From positions 1 to 6,260 of the forward strand of contig CALJUK010000704.1 in NCBI GenBank assembly GCA_937975745.1: a DNA stretch of 6,260 nt. The letters run 5' to 3'. Positions 1 through 6,260 of the stretch are shown here, piece after piece. This DNA is from an uncultured Planctomycetaceae bacterium (GTDB taxonomy: Bacteria; Planctomycetota; Planctomycetia; Planctomycetales; Planctomycetaceae). Numbering within the stretch: position 1 is the first letter of the stretch; every line of letters starts with the position of its first letter. A model generated the notes under the pieces. It was not told the origin of the DNA. It saw only the letters and a list, made by a program, of their open reading frames with translations, and searched no databases. Position numbers and translations under genes: made by a program.

Positions 1-78
1 TGATCAGCCGGGGTCACCTGGTGTGACCTGGCCGATGTCAGCGATGGTATAGGACGCGAGGTCTTTCCGACGACGTTC

Positions 79-735
79 ATGATTCCGATGTCCGTCGTCG
101 TTGCGAAGGTTGACGGCCGCTATCGTATGATCGATGTCTCCGTGCTGGACAATTTGCATCAATCGCCGATTTCCACATTCGATGTGCTCCCCTCGGGATC
201 GCGCCCGATGAACCCGTCGGAACTGCTGCAGAGCGACCGGTTCTCGGACCTGCTGGCTTGGGCCGAAGCACACTATGACCAGGTCCTGGTCGACGCACCC
301 CCGGTGTTGGCCGTCAGCGATGCCGCCATCATTAGCCGCCTGGTCGATGGTGTCGTGCTTGTCGTCCGTCCGGAGAAGAATCGTCGCCGGCTCGTCCAGC
401 GGGCGGCCGAATCGTTCCATTCGATCGATGCCCGCTTACTCGGTGTGGTCATCAATGGCCTCACACCGCAGTCGGATCACGCTTACGGTTACGGCTACTC
501 GCAGGGCTATGGCTACGGTTACGGTCACGATCATGAAGTCGACGAGGACGAAGCCTCGGATCATTCCGGTCACGAGCGTCACCCTGCAGGGGACCAGCTC
601 GCGGTCTCGCGACCGGGCGACCAGACATACGATGCGCGGGCTTCACATGACGGGAGCCAGATTACTAGGGACGACTCCTTGACGTCCTACGACACAGATC
701 GCTCAGAACCGGACGGAAAGCGACGTGCCGCGTAA
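79..735 (+). CDS. C-terminal half of a BY-kinase (Wzc/CpsD-type tyrosine kinase), apparently 5'-truncated or frameshifted
   Basis: BY-kinases are P-loop tyrosine autokinases that control polymerisation and export of surface polysaccharides at the inner membrane. Counting from the ATG at 79, the protein has the family segment LPSGSRPMNPSELLQS near residues 38-53, a Walker B motif QVLVDAPP with Asp72, then VSDAAIISRLVDGVVLVVRPEKN and LLGVVINGL, the usual end of the kinase fold. A tyrosine cluster follows (Tyr136, 138, 140, 144, 146, 148 in a Gly-Tyr alternation), the usual autophosphorylation site. About 70 polar, Asp/His/Ser-rich residues come after it, longer than is usual for the family. Walker A and A' are absent. 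The reading frame stays open back to 4 with family-like residues (GVT...DLADVSDGIGREVFPTT), but a TGA lies at 1-3. The ATG at 79 is the first standard start in this frame and is probably not the ancestral one. The family assignment is firm; whether the gene is functional is unclear. Confidence 0.8.
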   Translation: MIPMSVVVAKVDGRYRMIDVSVLDNLHQSPISTFDVLPSGSRPMNPSELLQSDRFSDLLAWAEAHYDQVLVDAPPVLAVSDAAIISRLVDGVVLVVRPEKNRRRLVQRAAESFHSIDARLLGVVINGLTPQSDHAYGYGYSQGYGYGYGHDHEVDEDEASDHSGHERHPAGDQLAVSRPGDQTYDARASHDGSQITRDDSLTSYDTDRSEPDGKRRAA

Positions 736-819
736 GCTCTCGAATTGAGACAACGGAGCTCTCTGAGACAAACCATTACCAATTAGGCACAAAGATCGAA
801 CTGCTCAATCGGACCCACG
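736..819 (+). other. Short gap between kinase and ligase genes with a duplicated octamer
   Basis: This 84-base spacer between two co-oriented genes carries TGAGACAA twice, at 746-753 and 764-771 (18 bases apart), around a GAGCTC palindrome. No terminator hairpin with a T tract and no convincing -35/-10 pair is visible, so co-transcription of the flanking genes is plausible. The repeat could be a binding site or chance. Confidence 0.25.
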
Positions 820-3516
820 GTGGAAGACATGTCTCAACGAGGACGGATGGGAGAGACACGATCGATTCCGCAGATTGGCTTTGCAAAGAGCAAAGCGAAA
901 CGATCCTCCACACTCTTATGGGCAGTTGATGCCGGAATTGTCACCGTGGCTGTCGGTGTCCCATTTGTGATGGGAGGTCGACAAGAGGCCGGCCAGCTAC
1001 TGCTCATTATCGCCGCCCTCTGGATGGCCATCACCTGGGGGCTTTATCAGCTCGTTTGCGCGGACGCCAAATGGCGATTCACGGGTGCTGAACCGATCAT
1101 GCTGGCTGGCCTGGCTCTCGTTGTTCTACAGATTACCCCCTTGCCCGAGCCGACGCTCCGCTGGCTCTCGCCGAAGTTGGTCGAGACGCTTTCGCTCTGG
1201 TTCTCGAACGGGGAGGGGCCTTCGAGTTTGGGGAGCTGGTCGTATCTGTCTTACGAGCCGCAGACAACAATCTCGTCGTTGATTGTTTACATCGCCTATC
1301 TGCTTGTCTTTGTCGTGACGGCACAGCGGATCACGACGCGGAACGATCTGCAGCAGGTGCTCAAGATCGTTGCGCTCAGTGCGGCGGCAATGGCTGCCTT
1401 TGGTCTACTGCAGTATGTGCTGAGTAACGGCCGATTCTTCTGGTTCTATCAACATCCCTTCACGGACACGCTGACCCGAGTGAAGGGAGCGTTTACCAAT
1501 CGAAATCATTTCGCCAACTTTCTGGCGATGGGGTTGGGGCCGCTTCTGTGGTGGTTACACTACGCCAATGCCGAAAGTACGCGACCGACTCGAGACCAGT
1601 TCGGTCGTGCGCAGGCCCGCAATCCAGTGGCGGAATGGACGGCCCTGTTCATCTCGGCTGCCATCATTGCTGTTGTCGCGGGAAATCTGTTGTCGCTGTC
1701 ACGTGGCGGAATCCTGGCGATGACGGGTTGCGCGGGTGTGGCTGTCTGCATCCTGTTCCGCAGTCGGGCGGTTTCGGGAAGGGCATTTCTCGGAATGCTT
1801 GGTGCCGGTTGCGTGGCGGTTGCTTTGCTGCTTGGCGTCGGCTCCGATGTCGTCGCCAACCGGCTGGACAACTGGGAATCCGAGGCGCGGCTGCAGATTT
1901 GGGACGCAAATATCCGCATGGCCGCCGATTATCCACTCGTTGGAACCGGTGCCGGAACCCACCAGCACGCACACAAAATGTATCTGGAAAAAAGTCCGTC
2001 CCAGCTGACCGAATGCACGCATGCTGAGAGCAGTATTCTGCAATTGGCGTCGGAGACGGGCTATACCGGACTGGCACTTGCGGGCCTGATGGCGTTGCTG
2101 ACCTTCTTTTGGCTGGGTGTCGTCGCCCTCAAACCGTTGTCAAAGGACGTTTGTTTTCTGGTGGCGGGTATCGCGGGAGGACTGGCCGCATCGTTCCTTC
2201 ACGCCTTTGTCGACTTCACCTGGTATGCGCCTGGTTGCGCTGTCATCACGGTTCTTCTGGTGTGCTGCGCTGGCCGGCTTTACCAGTTGGAGGCCGTGGA
2301 TGTCCGGCGGGAGTGGGCCGTCCCCAAGTCGGTCTGTGTTCTGGCGGTCGTGGCATTGATGGCCGGCGGGTCATGGATGGTCTCCGTCAAAATCCCACAA
2401 CTTCGGGCTGAACCCTACTGGCATGAATACCTGCGGCTGACATTGAACGCGACGCAGCGGGAACAGAAAACCGTCACCGGCGAGCCGGACGAGGAAGCCG
2501 CATTCTTCGAGATGCGGAAGAAAATGCAGGCCTTGATGGCGGCGGCAAAACGCGACAAAAGCTCGGCTGCAATCCAGCTTCGAGCGGCACTTGGGCTCAT
2601 GGACGTCTTTCATGTCCTGCAGGCCCGGAGCGAAAACCCATTGTCGCTCGCCCAGATTCGTGACGCGGCGATCGCATCCAACTTCCAGTCGGAGGAAGAT
2701 CTCCATCAGTGGCTGGACCGGGCCATTGGGTCCAACCGCAATTACCTTGTGAGCGCCTTGGCCTACACTCGGCGGGGACTCCAACTTGGCCCGCTACAGG
2801 GAGAGGGATACCTTTATCTCTCAGAGCTCGGTTTTCTCGATCCCGAGACAGATGTCGACGTCGAGGCCTATCTTGCCGAAGCTCTCAAGACCCGTCCTCA
2901 CGACCCGCAGGTTCACTTTGTCGCAGGGCGCGAGATGTGGGGAGCCGATCCGCAGAAGGCACTCGAACACTGGAAGATCACATTCAACAAGAGCGTCGAA
3001 TACCAATACCGACTGATCGCAATGTTGGCGCCGCTGGTCCCCCCGCAGTTTTTCGTCGAGGCATTCTCACCGGACTGGTTCGGCTTGAATCGTATTCGCG
3101 CGGCCTACATGACTGTTGGCAAGCCGGCTGAACTGAACGAAATTACGCAAATTCTGGCGGATTCCAGTGTTGAACGAGCGCAGGCACAAGGCGGAGAAGA
3201 CTCCGTCAAAGCCTGGTTGCTGGCCTACGACTGTTACGCACATCTGGGGCAGTTGGAGCAGGTGCGAATCACGCTCGACGCGGCATTAGAGCGATTCCCG
3301 AACCACTTTGAGTTGCACAATCAGTACGGTCGCTGGCTGTACTCTCAGCAGGAGTATGCGGCTGCGGCCGAACATCTGTCGTGGTGTGCCAAGCGGAGGC
3401 CGGGGAATGAAAGCCTGCAGAAATTCAGCGAGCGGGCAACAAAGCTCGCCCTGCAAGGGCTGAAGCAGAATCCCAAACTCGCTGAAGACCCAGGCACCGG
3501 ACGTCGCCGTGGCTAG
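820..3516 (+). CDS. O-antigen ligase/polymerase-like (Wzy_C) membrane protein with C-terminal TPR-like region
   Basis: Wzy_C proteins join or transfer undecaprenyl-linked glycans on the outer face of the inner membrane. About 13 hydrophobic segments are visible between residues 34 and 524. The conserved NRNHFANFLAM is at residues 227-237. The large loop before the last group of helices carries the family signature: Arg357 in EARLQIWD, PLVGTGAGTH at 372-381, and HAESSILQLASETGYTGL with His401. The Arg and His fit the residues known to matter in WaaL-type ligases. After the last membrane segment (about 504-524) comes a soluble region of some 370 residues. It looks helical and contains TPR-like pairs, clearest at about 798-865 (AWLLAYDCYAHLGQLEQ, then LHNQYGRWLYSQQEYAAAAEHL). 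At 898 residues it is about twice the length of a plain ligase. The start is GTG at 820; ATG at 829 is equally possible, and neither has a strong ribosome binding site. It lies 84 bases after the kinase gene, so a role in exopolysaccharide or O-antigen assembly is likely. Sequence alone does not separate ligase from polymerase. Confidence 0.85.
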   Translation: MEDMSQRGRMGETRSIPQIGFAKSKAKRSSTLLWAVDAGIVTVAVGVPFVMGGRQEAGQLLLIIAALWMAITWGLYQLVCADAKWRFTGAEPIMLAGLALVVLQITPLPEPTLRWLSPKLVETLSLWFSNGEGPSSLGSWSYLSYEPQTTISSLIVYIAYLLVFVVTAQRITTRNDLQQVLKIVALSAAAMAAFGLLQYVLSNGRFFWFYQHPFTDTLTRVKGAFTNRNHFANFLAMGLGPLLWWLHYANAESTRPTRDQFGRAQARNPVAEWTALFISAAIIAVVAGNLLSLSRGGILAMTGCAGVAVCILFRSRAVSGRAFLGMLGAGCVAVALLLGVGSDVVANRLDNWESEARLQIWDANIRMAADYPLVGTGAGTHQHAHKMYLEKSPSQLTECTHAESSILQLASETGYTGLALAGLMALLTFFWLGVVALKPLSKDVCFLVAGIAGGLAASFLHAFVDFTWYAPGCAVITVLLVCCAGRLYQLEAVDVRREWAVPKSVCVLAVVALMAGGSWMVSVKIPQLRAEPYWHEYLRLTLNATQREQKTVTGEPDEEAAFFEMRKKMQALMAAAKRDKSSAAIQLRAALGLMDVFHVLQARSENPLSLAQIRDAAIASNFQSEEDLHQWLDRAIGSNRNYLVSALAYTRRGLQLGPLQGEGYLYLSELGFLDPETDVDVEAYLAEALKTRPHDPQVHFVAGREMWGADPQKALEHWKITFNKSVEYQYRLIAMLAPLVPPQFFVEAFSPDWFGLNRIRAAYMTVGKPAELNEITQILADSSVERAQAQGGEDSVKAWLLAYDCYAHLGQLEQVRITLDAALERFPNHFELHNQYGRWLYSQQEYAAAAEHLSWCAKRRPGNESLQKFSERATKLALQGLKQNPKLAEDPGTGRRRG

Positions 3517-3530
3517 TCCGCCTTGCGGAC
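3516..3530 (+). terminator. Small hairpin at the ligase stop codon, possible terminator
   Basis: GTCCGC (3516-3521) and GCGGAC (3525-3530) form a perfect 6-bp stem around the loop CTT. The stem begins at the last base of the TAG stop. No T tract follows, so it is not a classical intrinsic terminator. It could be a weak terminator or an mRNA 3'-end stabiliser. Confidence 0.35.
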
Positions 3531-3536
3531 AATTGT

Positions 3537-3586
3537 GGCGGCGTTTGGACGCCGAATGATCTGCGAATCAGGCAGATGACGCCGCC
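3537..3586. repeat. Nested inverted repeats between convergent genes
   Basis: The outer arms GGCGGCGT (3537-3544) and ACGCCGCC (3579-3586) are perfect 8-bp complements. They enclose an inner hairpin ATCTGC (3559-3564) and GCAGAT (3572-3577) with the loop GAATCAG. The left outer arm can instead pair locally as GGCGT (3540-3544) with ACGCC (3549-3553) around TTGG, so two mutually exclusive folds exist. With the hairpin at 3516-3530 this makes the 3' end of the ligase transcript highly structured. A termination or mRNA-stability role is inferred. Confidence 0.45.
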
Positions 3587-3735
3587 AGAAGCCGCGATTT
3601 GTAAGCGCAGCTCACTCTAGATGCGCATTTTGCTTACCGAAATGGCGTAGGCTTCGCACCGCTTCTGGGACCAGTGTCAAAACCTCTGTGTGCTTCGTCG
3701 TTGTCCCGTGAATGCTGGCCGGAGACTCGCCACCG

Positions 3736-3753
3736 ACCGGTTTTGAAACTGGT
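3736..3753 (-). terminator. Imperfect palindrome just after the methyltransferase stop
   Basis: ACCGGTTT (3736-3743) and AAACTGGT (3746-3753) are complementary except for one position that could pair as G-U on one strand. The palindrome sits directly downstream of the TAG of the minus-strand methyltransferase (stop complement at 3755-3757). The 2-base centre means the innermost pairs would open in RNA, and no T tract follows on the minus strand, so terminator function is only a possibility. Confidence 0.2.
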
Positions 3754-3754
3754 T

Positions 3755-4546
3755 CTAGACGGCCGTCTTCTGAGGAGGCTGGTGCTCGGAAGCGTCCCTG
3801 CTGCATTTTTGGAGTGCCATCGAGAACGTTTCGGCAGCCTGTTCTCCACGGACTGCATGGAACAACAGGACCCAACCTCTCCACAGGACATAGGCCGGGA
3901 AGCAGAACGAGAAATACGAACTCGTGTAGTAATACTTCTCGTCGACCACATCCATTTCGTGTCGGGCCGCCAACTTCTTGAATTGCGACGGAGTGCACTT
4001 GTCGTAGTAGGCGGGGAAACCCTGGTCGCGCTGTGTGTGCGGAAAGATCGAGTGCAGAACCGCTTTCTTCACGGACTGTGGAAGGAGCAGGTTCAGTCGG
4101 GCGAAGATGGCGTTTCGGCTCGGCACAAAAATAAGCGCCACTCCGCCGGTCTTCAGGATACTCGAGATCGACGCAAACGCCGCCTCCACTCCATTCACGT
4201 GCTCCAGGAGGGCCTGACAGATGACGACGTCGGCATCGTGGTTCCCCTTGAAGCTGGTGATGCTGGTGCAGATGGTTTCGTCGTAAGCCCCTTGGGGAGC
4301 ACGACTGAGTTCTTCCGGGTCAATGTCCAGGCCGACAACCCTGGCATTGAGTTCCTTCTTACGATCCAGGTTCAGGTACGGATTCTTCCCTCCGCCGATA
4401 TCGTAGACCGTTGTATTCTCGGCAATATGCTGCGGTGCGAACGATTCGATGAAATGTCGGTTACCGTTTAACGTAAATTTTGGCGGCAACAGCTGATCGA
4501 AAACTCGACTGAGCCAAATCTGGCTGTTGATTAAGGCGCGTAACAT
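3755..4546 (-). CDS. Class I SAM-dependent methyltransferase
   Basis: This is a 263-residue protein from the ATG at 4546. It shows the Rossmann-type SAM-binding signature VYDIGGGKNPYL (residues 47-58, motif I), the acidic end of strand 2 in VVGLDIDPEEL (Asp74), DADVVICQALLEHV (residues 104-117, motif IV region of the Methyltransf_11 type), and ILKTGGVALIFVPSRNAIF after it. The C-terminal part holds GFPAYYDKCTPSQFKKL and a strongly hydrophobic aromatic stretch at about 210-232 (FPAYVLWRGWVLLF), which may attach it to the membrane. The frame stays open upstream to a TTG at 4660, which would give 301 residues. Those extra 38 residues show no domain-like pattern and neither start has a Shine-Dalgarno site, so the ATG is preferred. 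The gene is convergent with the ligase-like gene and divergent from fumC. Methylation of a glycan, lipid or quinone-like substrate is possible; the substrate cannot be told from the sequence. Confidence 0.8.
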   Translation of the reverse strand: MLRALINSQIWLSRVFDQLLPPKFTLNGNRHFIESFAPQHIAENTTVYDIGGGKNPYLNLDRKKELNARVVGLDIDPEELSRAPQGAYDETICTSITSFKGNHDADVVICQALLEHVNGVEAAFASISSILKTGGVALIFVPSRNAIFARLNLLLPQSVKKAVLHSIFPHTQRDQGFPAYYDKCTPSQFKKLAARHEMDVVDEKYYYTSSYFSFCFPAYVLWRGWVLLFHAVRGEQAAETFSMALQKCSRDASEHQPPQKTAV

Positions 4547-4903
4547 GGACGGAGGGGTTTCTCTTTCGTGGGCAACGGCAGTGTGAGTGAGGCCCCTCAC
4601 GGTTGGTAGAAAGATCTTGGCAGGACGATTCAGGCAACTCAGAAGAGTAGCAGTTGTCAAGCAGTCAGAAAAGACGAATGACGTACATTTTTTCAGGGGT
4701 GGTGGCCGTGGCCTCGACTTTTCGTTAGCTGATCAACGGCCCATTGTGACATCGTCGGCACCGCAAGAAATCCGTCGGCCTCAGCCGAGCGCGAGCCGTT
4801 CGGTACCACGTTCGACCTGGGATCGGTATCATGCGCGTTCGGACCACGGAAGATCGGCAGGCATGGCGTTTAGCCGGTCTGTCCATCGCGAACGCACGGC
4901 GGA

Positions 4904-4926
4904 TTTGTGTGCCACGTTTTGTGTGC
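4904..4926 (+). repeat. Direct repeat TTTGTGTGC upstream of fumC
   Basis: The nonamer TTTGTGTGC occurs at 4904-4912 and again at 4918-4926, 14 bases apart. It ends 42 bases before the fumC start, which is a fitting place for a promoter or operator. TTGTGT (4905-4910) and CAATAG (4926-4931) could be a poor -35/-10 pair with a 15-base spacer. This is pattern reading only. Confidence 0.25.
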
Positions 4927-4957
4927 AATAGGTTTGGGTCACTGAATGCCTGGTGGT

Positions 4958-4963
4958 GAGGTG
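4958..4963 (+). promoter_or_regulatory. Ribosome binding site of fumC
   Basis: GAGGTG at 4958-4963 matches the Shine-Dalgarno core GAGG, with 7 bases between GAGG and the ATG at 4969. It is the clearest ribosome binding site in the window and supports that start. Confidence 0.7.
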
Positions 4964-4968
4964 CAGCA

Positions 4969-6260
4969 ATGAGCGACTTTCGGATCGAGCGAGATTCCAT
5001 GGGCGAAGTGCAAGTCCCGTCACAGGCTTATTACGGGGCCCAGACACAGCGGGCGGTTGAGAACTTCCCAATTTCCGGCTGGACCTTACCCAAGCCCCTC
5101 ATCCACGCGATGGGGCGGGTGAAATACGCGGCCGCGGTTGCCAACCGCGATTTGGGGAAACTGACCGGAACCGGGAAGAATCCTCTGGGCAGCGGGCAAG
5201 TCGAGGCCTTGTTGCAGGCGGCCCGTGAAGTGGCTGAGGGAAAATTCGACGGCGAGTTCCCGATTGATGTGTTCCAGACGGGGTCGGGCACATCCAGCAA
5301 CATGAATGTCAACGAAGTGATCAGCAATCGGGCGATCGAAATTCTGGGACAGGACCGCTTTGCCGCAGCGAAGTCCGTTCACCCCAACGACCACGTCAAC
5401 ATGGGGCAGAGCACCAACGATACGTTTCCGACGGCAATCCATGTCGCGGTCGCCAGCGAAATTAACGACCGACTGATTCCCGCATTGCGTCGTCTGGCGA
5501 ATAGTCTGGCGACAAAGGCTGAGGCCTGGGATGACGTCATCAAGATCGGACGGACCCACCTGGCGGATGCGACTCCGCTGCGATTGGGGCAGGAGTTTGG
5601 CGGATTCGCCCGCCAGCTTGGGCTTTCCATCGACCGGGCCGAGCGTGCCTTGCAGGCCGTTCTGGAATTGCCGGTGGGTGGAACGGCCGTCGGGAGCGGT
5701 ATCAACACGCATCCGGAGTTCGGCCGCCGTGTGGCCGAGAACCTTGCTTCCGAGTTGGGAATTGCCTTTGTCGAAGCGGTCAACCACTTCGAAGCCAATG
5801 CCCAGCGGGATGGATTGGTCGAATGCCACGGACAACTCAGGGTGATTGCCGTCACGCTGTTTAACGTGGCCAACAACATCCGTTGGTTGGGGTCGGGCCC
5901 CCGTTGTGGCTTCTACGAGGTCCAACTTCCCGATCTGCAGCCCGGAAGTTCGATCATGCCGGGAAAAGTCAACCCGGTCATGTGCGAGAGCATGATGCAG
6001 GCGACGGCCCGAGTTATGGGGAATGACCAGACGGTGTCCACCTGTGGCGCCACCGGCGGTCAATTCCAACTGAACATCATGATGCCCGTGATGGGCCAGA
6101 CGACTCTCGAAAGCGTGCACCTGCTGGCGAATTCAGCCAACGCCTTTGTTGATTTGTGCGTCGAGGACATGCAGGCCAACGTCGAAGCTTGCAACTCCGC
6201 CGTCGAAAAGAGCCTGTCGATGGTCACCAGCTTAAATCCGTATATCGGGTACGAGATGGC
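4969..6260 (+). CDS. fumC: Class II fumarate hydratase (fumarase C), 3' end beyond the window
   Basis: Fumarase C is an iron-independent, homotetrameric cytosolic enzyme that interconverts fumarate and L-malate in the TCA cycle. The N terminus FRIERDSMGEVQVPSQAYYGAQTQRAV is typical. Family regions follow in order: TGSGTSSNMNVNEV (residues 104-117), HPNDHVNMGQSTND (138-151), GRTHLADATPL with His197 (equivalent of the active-site His of E. coli FumC), PVGGTAVGSGINTHPEF, and the superfamily signature GSSIMPGKVNP (326-336) with catalytic-loop Ser327 and Lys333. The GGTAVG...NTHPEF and GSSIMPGKVNPVMCE stretches favour fumarase over aspartase or argininosuccinate lyase. The window holds 430 codons; family proteins have about 460-470, so roughly 35-40 residues are missing past the edge. 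The last residues visible, SLNPYIGYEMA, match the start of the C-terminal domain. The start is set by a good ribosome binding site, and no key residue is missing. Confidence 0.95.
   Translation, partial: MSDFRIERDSMGEVQVPSQAYYGAQTQRAVENFPISGWTLPKPLIHAMGRVKYAAAVANRDLGKLTGTGKNPLGSGQVEALLQAAREVAEGKFDGEFPIDVFQTGSGTSSNMNVNEVISNRAIEILGQDRFAAAKSVHPNDHVNMGQSTNDTFPTAIHVAVASEINDRLIPALRRLANSLATKAEAWDDVIKIGRTHLADATPLRLGQEFGGFARQLGLSIDRAERALQAVLELPVGGTAVGSGINTHPEFGRRVAENLASELGIAFVEAVNHFEANAQRDGLVECHGQLRVIAVTLFNVANNIRWLGSGPRCGFYEVQLPDLQPGSSIMPGKVNPVMCESMMQATARVMGNDQTVSTCGATGGQFQLNIMMPVMGQTTLESVHLLANSANAFVDLCVEDMQANVEACNSAVEKSLSMVTSLNPYIGYEM

Larger units (their letters stand above)
4547..4968. other. Gene-free stretch between divergent methyltransferase and fumarase genes
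   Basis: No recognisable gene was found in these 420 or so bases, which should carry the promoters of both divergent genes. Visible elements are a symmetrical GTGAGG-CC-CCTCAC at 4587-4600, a small hairpin TCGGC (4775-4779) with GCCGA (4784-4788), and the direct repeat described at 4904-4926. A 114-codon open frame on the plus strand starting with GTG at 4587 has no ribosome binding site and gives an Arg/Ser-rich protein with no recognisable motif, so it is not called. If the methyltransferase starts at the TTG at 4660, the gene-free part is about 310 bases. Confidence 0.5.

Noticed and set aside
1548..2077. Several open frames of 90-159 codons on both strands inside the ligase gene
   Set aside because: They are out-of-frame shadows of a gene with continuous membrane-protein character and family motifs.
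3674..4471. Plus-strand open frame of 265 codons
   Set aside because: It is antisense to the methyltransferase, whose SAM-binding motifs are clear; the plus-strand protein has no recognisable pattern.
4655..4660. Perfect TTGACA on the minus strand as a -35 box for the methyltransferase
   Set aside because: No TATAAT-like hexamer follows at 16-18 bases (the sequence there is GTTGCC/TTGCCT/TGCCTG).
4587..4931. Plus-strand open frame of 114 codons in the intergenic region
   Set aside because: GTG start without ribosome binding site, Arg/Ser-rich low-information protein, no motif. A real gene cannot be excluded but is not supported.
4725..5071. Minus-strand open frames overlapping the fumC start
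   Set aside because: They overlap a well-supported start and ribosome binding site and encode Arg-rich sequence without motifs.
5086..6120. Minus-strand open frame of 344 codons
   Set aside because: It lies entirely antisense to fumC, which has full family motifs, and its translation shows no coherent domain.

Overview
The window looks like part of a chromosome from a moderately GC-rich bacterium. Planctomycetota is the best guess, but it is an inference from protein style: a polysaccharide-type tyrosine kinase next to a very long Wzy_C/O-antigen-ligase-like protein with a C-terminal repeat region, and weak or absent Shine-Dalgarno sites at two of the starts. No tRNA, rRNA, CRISPR array or insertion sequence was seen.

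Layout. (1) Positions 1-735 (+) encode the C-terminal half of a bacterial tyrosine kinase (BY-kinase, Wzc/CpsD/CapB type) with its Walker B motif and a tyrosine-rich tail. An in-frame TGA at 1-3 separates it from the Walker A and A' motifs that should lie upstream, so the gene appears frameshifted, truncated or affected by a sequence error. (2) Positions 820-3516 (+) encode an 898-residue polytopic membrane protein of the O-antigen ligase/polymerase superfamily, fused to a soluble repeat region of about 370 residues. (3) Positions 3516-3586 hold nested inverted repeats just after its stop. (4) Positions 3755-4546 (-) encode a class I SAM-dependent methyltransferase, convergent with the ligase gene. 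(5) Positions 4547-4968 are a gene-free stretch of about 420 bases between divergent genes. (6) Position 4969 to the window end (+) encodes a class II fumarase (fumC), cut by the window edge about 35-40 residues before its expected end.

How the genes fit. The kinase and ligase-like genes are co-oriented and 84 bases apart, which suggests an exopolysaccharide or O-antigen locus in which the kinase would control chain export or length and the Wzy_C protein would polymerise or transfer glycan. The methyltransferase could modify a glycan or lipid of the same locus, but that rests only on position. Fumarase is TCA-cycle housekeeping and probably marks the edge of the locus. I see no convincing previously undescribed system. 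The points most worth a second look are the apparent frameshift in the kinase, its unusual tail, and the structured region after the ligase gene.
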